Shown here: piece by piece, positions 1-9,346 of the stretch
Layout: the number at the start of each line of letters is the position of its first letter
Numbering within the stretch: position 1 is the stretch's first letter
The notes under the pieces: model-generated
Database searches by the model: none
The model's input: only the letters and a program-made list of their open reading frames with translations
What the model was told of the DNA's origin: nothing
Assembly (NCBI RefSeq): GCF_009600315.1
Contig: NZ_WIWC01000023.1
Coordinates: 1 to 64,000 of the forward strand
Length of the DNA: 64,000 nucleotides
Origin: Pseudomonas helleri
GTDB lineage: Bacteria > Pseudomonadota > Gammaproteobacteria > Pseudomonadales > Pseudomonadaceae
Reading direction: 5' to 3'
Made by a program: the position numbers and the translations under genes

Positions 1-473
1 GGATAACCGGGCATGCCGGGCAGATGCGCTACCGCCGACACCACCACTTGGTCACAGGGCAGAAAATGCACATCAACCACGCCCAGCTTTTCGTAGGACG
101 CAACTTCAACGACAGCGCGGTGACGGGTGTATTTAGCTCGATGGGCTTTGACTCGATTACGCCAAGCATCGGTGAACATAGGCTCTGACCAATTCGCATA
201 ATCATGAGGCGAAGGATCTTTCTCCCACTCCACCACCACGGTCAGCCCTTCGCGCCATTGCACTGGCAACATCGCACAGCACATCTGGCTACCTGGGCCG
301 CCGCCGTAGGGGCCGAGGTTCGGGCCACCGCCGCCGTTAACGCTGAATTGGTTGATGGCCGCCGAAGTGTGATTAATCCCTGAAATGGGCGCCCCCAACA
401 TCGTCGGTCGCGACTCGACACAGCCTTGCAGCAACAGGCTGGCCGCGACCATCCAGACACCTGCGGGCGTCAT
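1..473 (-). CDS. DUF3304 domain lipoprotein (3' end outside window)
   Basis: The frame is open from the ATG at 473 to the window edge, so the C-terminus is missing. The first residues, MTPAGVWMVAASLLLQGC, look like a short lipoprotein signal with a lipobox cysteine at residue 18. The body has a Gly-rich stretch (NGGGGPNLGPYGGGGP), a CC pair in QMCCAMLP, and then LTVVVEWEKDP, which I recognise as the DUF3304 pattern. DUF3304 proteins are small envelope lipoproteins of unknown biochemical function. Some are found beside type VI lipase effectors as presumed immunity proteins, but the gene before it cannot be seen here, so that role is only a possibility. The start was chosen because it gives a lipoprotein signal in frame with the family pattern. 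Confidence 0.72.
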   Translation of the reverse strand, partial: MTPAGVWMVAASLLLQGCVESRPTMLGAPISGINHTSAAINQFSVNGGGGPNLGPYGGGPGSQMCCAMLPVQWREGLTVVVEWEKDPSPHDYANWSEPMFTDAWRNRVKAHRAKYTRHRAVVEVASYEKLGVVDVHFLPCDQVVVSAVAHLPGMPGY

Positions 474-855
474 GAGGGATCCCCGCATGCAGCTTCGATG
501 GGGCACGTATCGAGTGATGAACGACGGCGAAAAAGCAGGCAGAAAATGGGCATCCGTTTCCCTCAATGTTGTGGCGGTGAGGGAACGCGCTGCTCGACTC
601 CCCCGTCATGGCTGACAGGGAAGGATTAGATGAGAATAAAAAACTCTTGTATGTCGGACTGTTCCGCCTGAGACGACAGAAGCATGCTGTTTTGTTGAAA
701 CTCGTATCTGACAAAAGCAGCCGTGTGCGATCGCTGTTGTAGACCACACGAGGAACGTCCGGCCTGAACGGGTTTACGACGGCTGCGCCGCCGCACGCAG
801 GCTTCGGCAGCGGCTACATGATTGCTATCGCCGCCGATACTGCGAAAGCGCCAAG
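474..855. other. Intergenic region with one REP-like element
   Basis: This stretch lies upstream of the DUF3304 gene and downstream of the hydrolase gene (both on the minus strand). It holds one REP-like unit near 791-817 and nothing else I can support. Open frames here on both strands show no protein-like features. Confidence 0.5.
791..817 (+). repeat. Solo REP-like unit
   Basis: The segment ending GCTTCGGCAGCGGCTAC matches, with few differences, the right arm of the large palindrome at 36402-36532. It is a single half without a paired inverted copy nearby. Confidence 0.55.
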
Positions 856-1542
856 CTACACAAACCGCACTATGTTATCGGCGGCCGCATCCAGATGCTG
901 CACATGGGTAAAGCCCGAAGCTTTCAGCGGCTTCAAATCATGATCTGCCGCCGCAAGCCACAGGACTTCTATGCTCGGCGCCAGCGTGTAGGCTTCTACC
1001 GCCTCGCGATTGCCCAACGCATCACGCTCGCCCTGAATAATCAGGGTCGGCGTGTGCAGCTCGGCCAAATGCGCCACACGGGGTTTTTCCGGTTTGCCCG
1101 ATGCGTAAAACGGATAGCCCAAACACACCAGCGCATCCACGCCGAGCTCGTCCGCCACCAGACTGGCCATGCGCCCGCCCATGGATTTACCGCCAATGGC
1201 CAAGCGCCCAGCGACATGCCGTCGCACCTCGGCGTAGACCTCGCGCCAGCAGTCGAGCAATTTGGCCTGTTGGTTAGGCGGCCTTTTGCCACCGTCGAGT
1301 CGGCGTTGCGCCATGTAAGGAAACTCGAAGCGCAGCACGTTGAGCCCGCGTGCGGCAAGGCGTTCAGCCATGCCGGTCATCCAGTCGCTGTCCATTGGCG
1401 CACCCGCGCCGTGGGCCAGTATCAGCGTGGCCGGTTCAGCTGTTTTTACCGCACCAGCCGCTGCATTCCATAACCAGCCCCGATCCTGCACGCACTGCGC
1501 CCATTGATCCCCGTCAATACCGAGCTGCCCTGCTACGCCCAT
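856..1542 (-). CDS. Alpha/beta hydrolase of the KANL3/Tex30-like family
   Basis: The protein of about 228 residues has an alpha/beta hydrolase core. LILAHGAGAPMDS carries the oxyanion loop, GKSMGGR holds the nucleophile serine, TLIIQGERDALG holds the acid, and ADHDLKPLK holds the catalytic histidine. This matches the small dienelactone-hydrolase-like or Tex30-like hydrolases; the substrate is unknown. The frame extends upstream to 1623, overlapping ccoN1, but the ATG at 1542 has a good ribosome site (GAGG, 5 bases before), so the shorter form is preferred. It is divergent from the cco operon, with only 73 bases between the starts. Confidence 0.8.
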   Translation of the reverse strand: MGVAGQLGIDGDQWAQCVQDRGWLWNAAAGAVKTAEPATLILAHGAGAPMDSDWMTGMAERLAARGLNVLRFEFPYMAQRRLDGGKRPPNQQAKLLDCWREVYAEVRRHVAGRLAIGGKSMGGRMASLVADELGVDALVCLGYPFYASGKPEKPRVAHLAELHTPTLIIQGERDALGNREAVEAYTLAPSIEVLWLAAADHDLKPLKASGFTHVQHLDAAADNIVRFV

Positions 1543-1615
1543 GCTTGCCTCGCTTTTAGTCTGCCAATAACTCCAGGCGTGCACATGTACTCGCCTGAAC
1601 CGTGGATGGGGAACC

Positions 1616-3040
1616 ATGAACACTTCAATCAGTACCGCCTACAACTATAAGGTGGTCCGCCAATTTTCCATTATGACGGTGGTTTGGGGCATCGTCGGTA
1701 TGGGGCTCGGGGTTTTTATCGCCGCGCAGTTGGTCTGGCCCGAACTCAATTTCAATTTGCCCTGGACCAGCTTCGGCCGTCTTCGCCCGCTGCACACCAA
1801 CGCGGTGATTTTCGCCTTTGGCGGTTGCGCACTGTTCGCGTCCTCCTTCTACACGGTGCAACGCACCTGTCAGGCCACGTTGTTTGCACCCAAAATTGCA
1901 GCATTTACCTTTTGGGGCTGGCAGCTGGTCATCGTGCTGGCTGCCATCAGCCTGCCTTTGGGCTTCACCAGCTCCAAGGAATACGCCGAGCTGGAATGGC
2001 CGATCGACATCTTGATCACCATCGTCTGGGTCGCTTACGCCATCGTGTTTTTCGGCACGATCATGAAGCGCAAGACCAAGCATATCTACGTCGGCAATTG
2101 GTTCTTCGGCGCGTTTATCGTGACGGTGGCGATTTTGCACATCGTCAATAACCTTGAAATCCCGGTCAGCCTCACCAAGTCCTACTCGCTCTACGGTGGT
2201 GCAACGGACGCGATGGTGCAGTGGTGGTACGGCCATAACGCTGTGGGGTTTTTCCTGACGGCGGGCTTTTTGGGGATGATGTATTACTTCGTACCGAAAC
2301 AGGCCGAGCGTCCGATCTACTCGTATCGCCTGTCCATCGTGCACTTTTGGGCGCTGATCACCCTGTATATCTGGGCGGGCCCGCACCACTTGCACTACAC
2401 CGCGCTACCGGACTGGGCGCAGTCATTGGGCATGGTGATGTCACTCATTCTGCTGGCGCCCAGCTGGGGCGGCATGATCAACGGCATGATGACGCTCTCG
2501 GGCGCCTGGCATAAGTTGCGCAGCGATCCGATCCTGCGCTTTCTGGTGGTGTCGCTGGCCTTTTACGGCATGTCGACCTTCGAGGGCCCGATGATGGCCA
2601 TCAAGACCGTCAACGCCCTCTCCCACTACACCGACTGGACCATCGGCCACGTTCACGCCGGTGCGCTGGGGTGGGTGGCGATGATTTCGATTGGCGCGCT
2701 GTATCACATGATTCCAAAAATCTTCGGCCGCCCGCAGATGTACAGCATTGGCCTGATCAACGCTCACTTCTGGGTTGCCACCATCGGCACCGTGCTTTAC
2801 ATCGCCTCGATGTGGGTCAACGGCATCGCTCAAGGCCTGATGTGGCGCGCCGTGAACGCGGACGGCACGCTGACCTACTCCTTCGTCGAAACCCTGGTGG
2901 CCAGCCATCCGGGCTATGTCGTGCGCCTGATCGGGGGCGCGATCTTCTTCAGCGGCATGCTGCTGATGGCTTACAACACTTGGCGCACCGTGCGTAACGC
3001 CGAGCCCGCTGAAGTCGTAGCCGCCGCGCAGATGGCCTGA
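1616..3040 (+). CDS. ccoN: cbb3-type cytochrome c oxidase subunit I, first copy
   Basis: This is the catalytic heme-copper subunit of the cbb3 oxidase, which reduces oxygen to water in the inner membrane with high affinity. The 474-residue protein starts [17 protein letters not shown] and has about twelve hydrophobic segments. It carries the conserved histidines in [34 protein letters not shown] and HVHAGALGW, which supply the heme b, heme b3 and CuB ligands. GGGGAA lies just before the ATG. It heads a ccoNOQP operon. The protein is very similar to the second copy at 5116 and differs mostly near the ends and in a few loops. Confidence 0.97.
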   Translation: MNTSISTAYNYKVVRQFSIMTVVWGIVGMGLGVFIAAQLVWPELNFNLPWTSFGRLRPLHTNAVIFAFGGCALFASSFYTVQRTCQATLFAPKIAAFTFWGWQLVIVLAAISLPLGFTSSKEYAELEWPIDILITIVWVAYAIVFFGTIMKRKTKHIYVGNWFFGAFIVTVAILHIVNNLEIPVSLTKSYSLYGGATDAMVQWWYGHNAVGFFLTAGFLGMMYYFVPKQAERPIYSYRLSIVHFWALITLYIWAGPHHLHYTALPDWAQSLGMVMSLILLAPSWGGMINGMMTLSGAWHKLRSDPILRFLVVSLAFYGMSTFEGPMMAIKTVNALSHYTDWTIGHVHAGALGWVAMISIGALYHMIPKIFGRPQMYSIGLINAHFWVATIGTVLYIASMWVNGIAQGLMWRAVNADGTLTYSFVETLVASHPGYVVRLIGGAIFFSGMLLMAYNTWRTVRNAEPAEVVAAAQMA

Positions 3041-3050
3041 GGAGTTCGCC

Positions 3051-3659
3051 ATGAAACACGAAGTGATTGAGAAAAACATCGGCCTGATGCTGTTGCTGAT
3101 GATTCTGTGCGTGAGCATCGGCGGCCTGACACAGATCGTTCCGCTGTTCTTCGAAGATGTGACCAATACCCCGGTGGAAGGCATGAAGCCCTACACCGCG
3201 TTGCAACTGGAAGGTCGCGACATTTATATCCGTGAAGGTTGCGTGCAGTGTCACTCACAGATGATTCGCCCGTTCCGCGCTGAAACCGAGCGCTATGGCC
3301 ATTACTCGGTGGCCGGTGAAAGCGTGTGGGATCACCCCTTCCTGTGGGGCTCGAAACGCACCGGGCCGGACTTGGCCCGGGTGGGCGCGCGCTACTCGGA
3401 TGACTGGCACCGCGCGCATTTGTACAACCCGCGCAACGTGGTGCCGGAATCAAAAATGCCGGCCTACCCGTGGCTGGTCGAATCCCCGGTCGACAGTTCC
3501 CACACCCAAACCAAGCTCAAGGTGATGCGCACCCTCGGCGTGCCGTACAGCGATGAAGAGATCGCCAATGCCAAACAGTCCGTACAGGGCAAGACCGAGA
3601 TGGACGCGCTCGTGGCTTACCTGCAAGTGCTCGGCACTGCCATCAAGAGCAAGAGGTGA
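3051..3659 (+). CDS. ccoO: cbb3 oxidase subunit II, mono-heme cytochrome c, first copy
   Basis: CcoO passes electrons from CcoP to CcoN. The 202-residue protein has one N-terminal membrane anchor (about residues 10-30) and a single heme c motif, CVQCH, at residue 64. It is followed by the family stretch [15 protein letters not shown]. It starts 10 bases after ccoN1 with GAGGAG just upstream, which fits translation from one operon mRNA. The length is normal for the family. Confidence 0.96.
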   Translation: MKHEVIEKNIGLMLLLMILCVSIGGLTQIVPLFFEDVTNTPVEGMKPYTALQLEGRDIYIREGCVQCHSQMIRPFRAETERYGHYSVAGESVWDHPFLWGSKRTGPDLARVGARYSDDWHRAHLYNPRNVVPESKMPAYPWLVESPVDSSHTQTKLKVMRTLGVPYSDEEIANAKQSVQGKTEMDALVAYLQVLGTAIKSKR

Positions 3660-3662
3660 AAC

Positions 3663-3866
3663 ATGGTTCTGGAGATGAGTAGTGGAATGATCCGCGGCCT
3701 GGGCACGCTGTTGGTGGCCGTGGCGTTTATCGGCCTGGCGCTGTGGGTGTTCAGCCCGCGCCGCAAATCCGAGTTTGAAGACGCCACGTTACTGCCTTTC
3801 AAGGACGACCCGCAGGCCCTCAAACACGTCGAGCAAGCGCAAGCGTCGAGGAGTGACAAAGCATGA
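3663..3866 (+). CDS. ccoQ: cbb3 oxidase small subunit CcoQ, first copy
   Basis: The 67-residue single-pass membrane protein has one hydrophobic segment ([18 protein letters not shown]) followed by the CcoQ signature [17 protein letters not shown]. CcoQ helps stabilise the assembled oxidase. Its last codons overlap the start of ccoP1 by 4 bases, indicating coupled translation. An alternative start at the second methionine would shorten it slightly. Confidence 0.93.
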   Translation: MVLEMSSGMIRGLGTLLVAVAFIGLALWVFSPRRKSEFEDATLLPFKDDPQALKHVEQAQASRSDKA

Positions 3867-4801
3867 CGACCTTCTGGAGCATCTATATCTGCGTGCTGAC
3901 CATCGGCACGCTGATAGGCCTGACGTGGCTGCTGGTGGGGACCCGCAAAGGCGAGAACAAAGGCGAAAACGTCGAGACGATGGGCCACAGCTTTGATGGC
4001 ATTGAGGAATACGACAATCCGCTGCCGCAATGGTGGTTTATGTTGTTTGTCGCCACCCTGGTCTTCGGCGTCGGTTATTTGATCCTCTATCCCGGCCTTG
4101 GCAACTGGAAAGGCCTGCTGCCCGGTTATGAGAATGGCTGGACGGGCGTTAACGAGTGGCAAAAGGAAATGGACAAGGCGGACGCCCGCTTCGGCCCGAT
4201 TTTCGCCAAGTACGCAGCCATGCCCGTGGAAGAGGTGGCGCAAGACCCCCAAGCGTTGAAAATGGGCAGTCGCCTGTTTGCCTCCAATTGCTCGGTGTGC
4301 CACGGCTCGGATGCCAAGGGAGCTTACGGCTTCCCTAACCTGACCGACAGCACCTGGCGCTGGGGCGGCGATGCCAACACCATCAAGGCTTCCATTATGG
4401 GCGGACGCATTGCTGTGATGCCTGCCTGGGGGCCGGTTCTGGGTGAAGACGGGGTCAAAAACGTCGCCGCGTACGTGCGTCACGACCTGGCCGGTTTGCC
4501 ATTGCCCCAAGGCACCACGGTTGATCTGAACGCAGGCAAGCACGCCTTCGAGACCACCTGCGTGGCGTGTCACGGCGCCAACGGCAAAGGCATGCAAGCA
4601 ATGGGGGCGCCGGATTTGACGGTGCCCGAGGCCTATATCTACGGCACCAGCCTGGGGCAACTGCAGCAGACCATCCGCCACGGCCGTCAAGGCCATATGC
4701 CAGCGCAAAACGAACTGCTGGGCAATGACAAGGTGCAGTTACTGGCCGCGTACGTGTTCAGCTTGTCGCAGGCTAATAAAGAGGAAAAAAACGCCGAATA
4801 A
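3863..4801 (+). CDS. ccoP: cbb3 oxidase subunit III, di-heme cytochrome c, first copy
   Basis: CcoP accepts electrons from soluble cytochromes. The 312-residue protein has two N-terminal membrane segments with the conserved loop [19 protein letters not shown] (here [15 protein letters not shown]). Two heme c motifs follow: CSVCH at residue 143 and CVACH at residue 233. It ends the operon and is followed by a hairpin terminator at 4813-4843. Confidence 0.95.
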   Translation: MTTFWSIYICVLTIGTLIGLTWLLVGTRKGENKGENVETMGHSFDGIEEYDNPLPQWWFMLFVATLVFGVGYLILYPGLGNWKGLLPGYENGWTGVNEWQKEMDKADARFGPIFAKYAAMPVEEVAQDPQALKMGSRLFASNCSVCHGSDAKGAYGFPNLTDSTWRWGGDANTIKASIMGGRIAVMPAWGPVLGEDGVKNVAAYVRHDLAGLPLPQGTTVDLNAGKHAFETTCVACHGANGKGMQAMGAPDLTVPEAYIYGTSLGQLQQTIRHGRQGHMPAQNELLGNDKVQLLAAYVFSLSQANKEEKNAE

Positions 4802-4812
4802 TGCCTCTCTCG

Positions 4813-4843
4813 CTACAGGAGCACCGACAGGGTGCTTCTGTAG
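4813..4843 (+). terminator. Hairpin after the first cco operon
   Basis: CTACAGGAGCACC and GGTGCTTCTGTAG can pair over 13 positions, with one G-U, around a 5-base loop. No clear T tract follows, so termination strength is uncertain. Confidence 0.6.
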
Positions 4844-5115
4844 AGTTGTATACAACTTTGTGAACAATTTCTGGACATTTGTCCCCGCCTCTTTTACTTT
4901 CCTCCCCAGTATCGCCCCGCCAATCGCCTTCGCCATTGCCCCGAATGTGATGAGACTTAGAGGTCGTTTTGACCTTACTCAACACATGGAAAGGCCGCAG
5001 GACAAGCGTTGGCGCTCAATGAACGATGCTACGCTTCGTTGCAATACCCCAATGCTTTACCCATACTTGCGCCGCTTTTTTACCCCTAAAAAATATAAAA
5101 CCGTGGAACCCTAGA
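4844..5115 (+). promoter_or_regulatory. Promoter region of the second cco operon
   Basis: This 270-base gap holds an Anr-type box at 4969-4982 and a long leader up to the ATG at 5116. It also has the 11-mer ATGAGACTTAG at 4950-4960, which recurs before anr. I see no convincing gene, although frames are open here. Confidence 0.6.
4969..4982 (+). promoter_or_regulatory. Anr/FNR-type box upstream of the second cco operon
   Basis: TTGAC-CTTA-CTCAA fits the Anr/FNR consensus TTGAT-N4-ATCAA with one change in each half. In Pseudomonas the second cco operon is known to be Anr-induced under low oxygen, so position and function agree. I could not find a clear -10 hexamer at the expected distance. Confidence 0.7.
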
Positions 5116-6558
5116 ATGAGCACAGCAATCAGTCCGACTGCTTATAACTATAAGGTCGTCCGCCAGTTCGCCATCATGACGGTGGTCTGGGGAATCCTAG
5201 GCATGGGGCTCGGGGTCTTTATCGCGTCACAGCTCGTGTGGCCTGAACTGAACTTTGGCCTGGAATGGACGACTTTCGGCCGTCTACGCCCGCTGCACAC
5301 CAACCTTGTGATCTTTGCCTTTGGTGGCTGTGCGCTGTTTGGCACTTCGTATTACGTCGTACAGCGCACCTGCCAGACACGCCTGATTTCTGACTCGCTG
5401 GCCGCGTTCACCTTTTGGGGGTGGCAGGCGGTCATTGTCGGCGCCATCATCACCCTGCCCTTGGGTTACACCACCACCAAAGAATACGCAGAGCTGGAAT
5501 GGCCGTTGGCGATTTTGCTGGCCATCGTGTGGGTGGCTTACGGCATGGTGTTCTTTGGCACCATCACCAAGCGCAAAACCAAACATATCTACGTCGGCAA
5601 CTGGTTCTACGGGGCCTTTATTGTGGTCACGGCGATGCTGCACATCGTTAACCATGCGTCGTTGCCGGTCAGTTTTTTCAAGTCCTACTCTGCCTACGCC
5701 GGTGCGACCGACGCCATGATTCAGTGGTGGTATGGCCACAACGCGGTAGGGTTTTTCCTGACTACAGGCTTTCTGGGCATGATGTACTACTTCGTGCCCA
5801 AGCAAGCGGAGCGCCCGATCTATTCGTATCGGCTGTCCATCGTGCACTTCTGGGCATTGATCACCCTGTACATCTGGGCCGGCCCGCACCATTTGCACTA
5901 CACCGCGCTGCCGGACTGGGCCCAGTCGCTGGGCATGGCCATGTCGATCATCCTGCTGGCACCCAGCTGGGGCGGCATGATCAACGGCATGATGACCCTG
6001 TCTGGAGCCTGGCATAAGTTACGCACCGACCCGATCCTGCGCTTTCTGGTGGTGTCATTGGCGTTCTACGGCATGTCCACCTTCGAAGGTCCGATGATGG
6101 CCATCAAGACCGTCAACGCCCTCTCCCACTACACCGACTGGACCATTGGCCACGTACACGCGGGCGCTTTGGGCTGGGTCGCCATGATTACGATCGGCTC
6201 CATGTACCACATGATCCCTAAAATCTACGGTCAAAAGCAGATGTACAGCGTCAGCCTGATCAACGTGCACTTCTGGCTCGCAACCATTGGCACCGTGCTG
6301 TATATCGCCTCGATGTGGGTCAACGGCATTACTCAGGGGCTGATGTGGCGTGCGATCAACGAAGACGGCACCTTGACCTATTCGTTCGTCGAAGCCCTGC
6401 AAGCCAGCCATCCGGGCTTCATCGTGCGCGCACTGGGCGGGGCTATTTTTGCCAGCGGCATGCTGTTTATGGCTTACAACGTATGGCGCACTGTTCGTGC
6501 ATCTAACCCGGTAGAAGCTGAAGCGGCGAGCCAGATCGCTGTCGTGGGAGCGCACTGA
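5116..6558 (+). CDS. ccoN: cbb3-type cytochrome c oxidase subunit I, second copy
   Basis: This is a second CcoN of 480 residues, starting [18 protein letters not shown], with the same heme and copper histidine motifs as the first. The frame runs upstream to 5026, but the extra 30 residues match nothing in the paralogue. The ATG at 5116 aligns with its start, so it is chosen. The tail after residue 465 is longer than in copy one. In Pseudomonas this copy is normally the low-oxygen-induced isoform, in line with the Anr box upstream. Confidence 0.96.
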   Translation: MSTAISPTAYNYKVVRQFAIMTVVWGILGMGLGVFIASQLVWPELNFGLEWTTFGRLRPLHTNLVIFAFGGCALFGTSYYVVQRTCQTRLISDSLAAFTFWGWQAVIVGAIITLPLGYTTTKEYAELEWPLAILLAIVWVAYGMVFFGTITKRKTKHIYVGNWFYGAFIVVTAMLHIVNHASLPVSFFKSYSAYAGATDAMIQWWYGHNAVGFFLTTGFLGMMYYFVPKQAERPIYSYRLSIVHFWALITLYIWAGPHHLHYTALPDWAQSLGMAMSIILLAPSWGGMINGMMTLSGAWHKLRTDPILRFLVVSLAFYGMSTFEGPMMAIKTVNALSHYTDWTIGHVHAGALGWVAMITIGSMYHMIPKIYGQKQMYSVSLINVHFWLATIGTVLYIASMWVNGITQGLMWRAINEDGTLTYSFVEALQASHPGFIVRALGGAIFASGMLFMAYNVWRTVRASNPVEAEAASQIAVVGAH

Positions 6559-7166
6559 TGAAGCACGAAGCAGTCGAGAAAAATATCGGCCTCATGGCCT
6601 TCCTGATGGTCATTGCCGTCAGCATCGGTGGCCTGACCCAAATCGTTCCGCTGTTTTTCCAGGACGTCACCAATAACCCGGTCGAAGGCATGAAGCCGAT
6701 TACCGCGCTGCAACTGGAAGGCCGCGACATCTACATCGCCAACGGCTGTGTGGGCTGTCACTCGCAAATGATCCGGCCGTTCCGTGCCGAAACCGAACGC
6801 TACGGCCACTATTCGGTTGCCGGTGAAAGCGTCTGGGATCACCCCTTCCTGTGGGGTTCCAAACGTACCGGGCCAGACCTGGCCCGTGTCGGCGGACGTT
6901 ACTCCGATGACTGGCAGCGTGCCCACTTGTACAACCCGCGCAACGTGGTGCCCGAGTCGATCATGCCGGCTTACCCTTTTCTGGTAGAGCGCACCCTGGA
7001 CGGCAAAGACACCGCCAAAAAAATGGAAGTGTTGCGCACCCTGGGCGTGCCTTATACCGACGAAGACATCGCCGGAGCCAAGGATGCCGTCAAAGGGAAA
7101 ACCGAAATGGACGCGCTGGTGGCCTACCTTCAGGGCCTGGGCACTCTGATCAAAAGCAAACGGTGA
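6558..7166 (+). CDS. ccoO: cbb3 oxidase subunit II, second copy
   Basis: The 202-residue mono-heme cytochrome has CVGCH at residue 64 and [15 protein letters not shown], like the first copy. The start overlaps the ccoN stop in a TGATG junction, whereas copy one has a 10-base gap. Most differences from the first copy are in the region after residue 140. Confidence 0.96.
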   Translation: MKHEAVEKNIGLMAFLMVIAVSIGGLTQIVPLFFQDVTNNPVEGMKPITALQLEGRDIYIANGCVGCHSQMIRPFRAETERYGHYSVAGESVWDHPFLWGSKRTGPDLARVGGRYSDDWQRAHLYNPRNVVPESIMPAYPFLVERTLDGKDTAKKMEVLRTLGVPYTDEDIAGAKDAVKGKTEMDALVAYLQGLGTLIKSKR

Positions 7167-7171
7167 TCTGA

Positions 7172-7363
7172 ATGGATATCGGGATGATTCGTGGCCTGGG
7201 CACTGTCGTCGTGATGGTGGCTTTTATCGGTTTGGCCTTGTGGGTATTCAGCCCCAAGCGCAAATCGGAATTCGATGACGCAACCCTGTTGCCGTTCAAG
7301 GACGACCCTGAAGCCATCAAGCACATCGAACAAGAACAAGCGTCCAGGAGTAACAAAGAATGA
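7172..7363 (+). CDS. ccoQ: cbb3 oxidase small subunit CcoQ, second copy
   Basis: The 63-residue single-pass protein has [17 protein letters not shown] after the membrane segment. It is slightly shorter at the N-terminus than copy one. The last codons overlap the ccoP start by 4 bases. Confidence 0.93.
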   Translation: MDIGMIRGLGTVVVMVAFIGLALWVFSPKRKSEFDDATLLPFKDDPEAIKHIEQEQASRSNKE

Positions 7364-8337
7364 CTAGCTTTTGGAGCTGGTACGTCACCGTCCTCACGCT
7401 GGGCACCATTTTCGCCTTGACCTGGTTGTTGCTGGACACCCGCAAGGGGCAACGCAGCGACCAGACAGACGAGAAAGTCGGGCACGCCTATGACGGTATT
7501 GAAGAGTTCGACAACCCCCTGCCCAATTGGTGGTTCTGGCTTTTTGTAGGCACCATCGTGTTCGCCTTGGGGTATCTGGTGCTCTATCCGGGCCTGGGCA
7601 ACTGGAAAGGCATTTTGCCCGGCTACGAGGCGCTGGACACTAAAACAGGCACGCCGTTTGCCAATGGTCAGACCGGCTGGACCGGCGTGCACGAGTGGGA
7701 AAAGGAAATGGCCAAATCGGACGCCAAATACGGCCCGATCTTCGCCAAATTCGCCGCCATGCCCATAGAGGAAGTCGCCAAAGACCCTCAAGCCCTGAAA
7801 ATGGGCGGTCGTCTGTTTGCCTCCAACTGCTCGGTGTGCCACGGCTCCGATGCCAAAGGCGCTTATGGCTTCCCGAACCTGACCGATGCCCACTGGCGCT
7901 GGGGCGGTACACCGGCCGAGATCAAGACCAGCATCATGGCAGGACGTCACGCGGTGATGCCCGGCTGGGCACAGGTCATTGGCGAACAAGGTGTGAGCGA
8001 CGTGGCTGCGTATGTACTGACCCAACTGGATGGCCGCAAATTGCCTGAAGGCGCGAAAGCTGACCCGGCCAAGGGCCAGGCACTCTATGCCACCAACTGT
8101 GCGGTTTGCCATGGCCCCGAAGGCAAAGGCAATCCGCTGATGGGCGCGCCTGACCTGACACATCCGGGCGCCTTCATCTACGGTTCAAGCTTCGCTCAAT
8201 TGCAACAGACCATTCGTTATGGCCGCCAGGGCCAGATGCCGGCGCAGGCCGAGTTGCAAGGCAATGACAGGGTTCACCTGCTAGCCGCCTATGTCTACAG
8301 CTTGTCTCATGGCGAAAACGCCAAGGCCGAGGAATAG
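7360..8337 (+). CDS. ccoP: cbb3 oxidase subunit III, second copy
   Basis: The 325-residue di-heme cytochrome has two CXXCH motifs (CSVCH and CAVCH) and two N-terminal membrane helices. Compared with copy one it carries a short insertion near residue 90 ([15 protein letters not shown] region), which explains the extra length. It is followed by a hairpin terminator. Confidence 0.95.
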   Translation: MTSFWSWYVTVLTLGTIFALTWLLLDTRKGQRSDQTDEKVGHAYDGIEEFDNPLPNWWFWLFVGTIVFALGYLVLYPGLGNWKGILPGYEALDTKTGTPFANGQTGWTGVHEWEKEMAKSDAKYGPIFAKFAAMPIEEVAKDPQALKMGGRLFASNCSVCHGSDAKGAYGFPNLTDAHWRWGGTPAEIKTSIMAGRHAVMPGWAQVIGEQGVSDVAAYVLTQLDGRKLPEGAKADPAKGQALYATNCAVCHGPEGKGNPLMGAPDLTHPGAFIYGSSFAQLQQTIRYGRQGQMPAQAELQGNDRVHLLAAYVYSLSHGENAKAEE

Positions 8338-8358
8338 AGAGTCCGTTATCGCGGTGAA

Positions 8359-8384
8359 AACGGCTCCCCGTCTAAGGAGCCGTT
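8359..8384 (+). terminator. Terminator after the second cco operon
   Basis: AACGGCTCC and GGAGCCGTT form a perfect 9-bp stem around an 8-base loop. The sequence after it is only moderately T-rich. Confidence 0.65.
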
Positions 8385-8426
8385 GTGTGACGAACAACTT
8401 TTTCAGTTGCCAAACAATTGCCCTAA

Positions 8427-8442
8427 GTAGTAACGTTTCTAC
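8427..8442. promoter_or_regulatory. Possible operator of the toxin-antitoxin pair
   Basis: GTAGTAACGTTTCTAC is a 16-base near-perfect palindrome lying 26 bases before the antitoxin ATG. Phd-type antitoxins usually bind palindromes over their own promoter, so this is a reasonable candidate. It is inferred from position and symmetry only. Confidence 0.4.
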
Positions 8443-8468
8443 ATTGCTTTGCCACGGAGGTCTTCCTC

Positions 8469-8720
8469 ATGTCCATCACCACTATTTCAAGTCGCGAATT
8501 CAATCAAGACACAAGCGGTGCCAAAAAAGCCGCCCAGGATGGGCCTGTTTACATCACCGATCGTGGCCGCCCTGCGCATGTACTGCTATGCATGGAGGAG
8601 TACCAACGACTGACCGGCCTGGACGCCAGCATCGTCGACCTGCTCGTCATGCCTGATTCGGCGTCGGTTGACTTTGAACCCGAACGCGCAGCTATCACGC
8701 CGCGCCCACTGGGTTTTTAA
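8469..8720 (+). CDS. Phd/YefM-family antitoxin
   Basis: The 83-residue protein has the Phd/YefM N-terminal DNA-binding fold: TISSREFNQDTSGAKKAA, then GPVYITDRGRPAHVLLCMEEYQRL. A short acidic C-terminal tail probably wraps the toxin. A strong GGAGG lies 9 bases before the ATG. Its stop overlaps the toxin start (TAATG), as usual for coupled toxin-antitoxin genes. It would neutralise the downstream PIN ribonuclease and repress the shared promoter. Confidence 0.9.
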   Translation: MSITTISSREFNQDTSGAKKAAQDGPVYITDRGRPAHVLLCMEEYQRLTGLDASIVDLLVMPDSASVDFEPERAAITPRPLGF

Positions 8721-9130
8721 TGTTCTTACTCGACACCAACGTGATTTCAGAGCTGCGCAAACCTCAGGCTGACCCCGCGGTGGTGGCCTGGGCCAGAGGG
8801 ATGGCGGCGTACAAACTGTATATATCCGCCATCACCTTGCTCGAAATCGAAACCGGCATATTGCGTCTGGAACGGCGCGACAGCTCACAGGCGGCCATCT
8901 TGCGTACCTGGCTTGAAGGCCATGTGATTCCCGCCTTTGCCGGGCGCGTGCTGTCAATTGACAGTCAGGTTGCCAGACGCTGCGCCCGCCTCCACGTACC
9001 GGATCGCAGCAACGAGTGCGACGCTTTGATCGCCGCCACTGCCTTGGTACATGACATGACCATCGTCACCCGCAACGCCAAGGATTTCACCTTTGACGGC
9101 ATTGCCGTCATCAACCCCTGGGAGTGCTGA
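8720..9130 (+). CDS. PIN-domain ribonuclease toxin, VapC/FitB type
   Basis: The 136-residue PIN domain starts MFLLDTNVISELRK. Candidate metal-binding acids are D5, E42 (LLEIETG), D101 (NECDALIAATA) and D122 (TRNAKDF). Proteins of this kind cleave tRNA or other RNA when freed from antitoxin. The LDTNVISELRKP start and the Phd-type partner place it nearest the FitB branch. The pair interrupts the usual cco-to-ccoG order, so it is probably an acquired insertion. All catalytic residues are present, so it may be active. Confidence 0.9.
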   Translation: MFLLDTNVISELRKPQADPAVVAWARGMAAYKLYISAITLLEIETGILRLERRDSSQAAILRTWLEGHVIPAFAGRVLSIDSQVARRCARLHVPDRSNECDALIAATALVHDMTIVTRNAKDFTFDGIAVINPWEC

Positions 9131-9169
9131 TTTCTGGCCTTTCGACCCTCAGTGCCAACCCGAAGTCAA

Positions 9170-9183
9170 TTGACCCACATCAT
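9170..9183 (+). promoter_or_regulatory. Weak Anr-like box before ccoG
   Basis: TTGAC-CCAC-ATCAT resembles the Anr consensus with two deviations. A possible -10 (TATACC, 9200-9205) is about 5 bases closer than at hemN, so this is a weak candidate. The rest of the 9131-9346 gap holds a short palindrome, GCGACC-AAA-GGTCGC, at 9226-9240. Confidence 0.3.
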
Positions 9184-9346
9184 TACTTGCAGCAATTGCT
9201 ATACCAAAGTCACACCCCTGTGAACGCGACCAAAGGTCGCACCCCTGCACCCGTGTCACGCAGGTATCATTACGCCACTGCACCACCTTCTGACCGCGGT
9301 CGGCACGTACTGACCGAGGCATTTTCCACTGCCGTGGGACGACCAA

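Noticed and set aside
1625..2395. 256-codon minus-strand frame inside ccoN1
   Set aside because: It is a shadow of the strongly conserved ccoN1 frame and has a His/Asp-rich composition typical of antisense frames.
4725..5114. 129-codon frame between the cco operons
   Set aside because: It starts inside ccoP1, runs through the terminator and Anr box, and shows no protein features.
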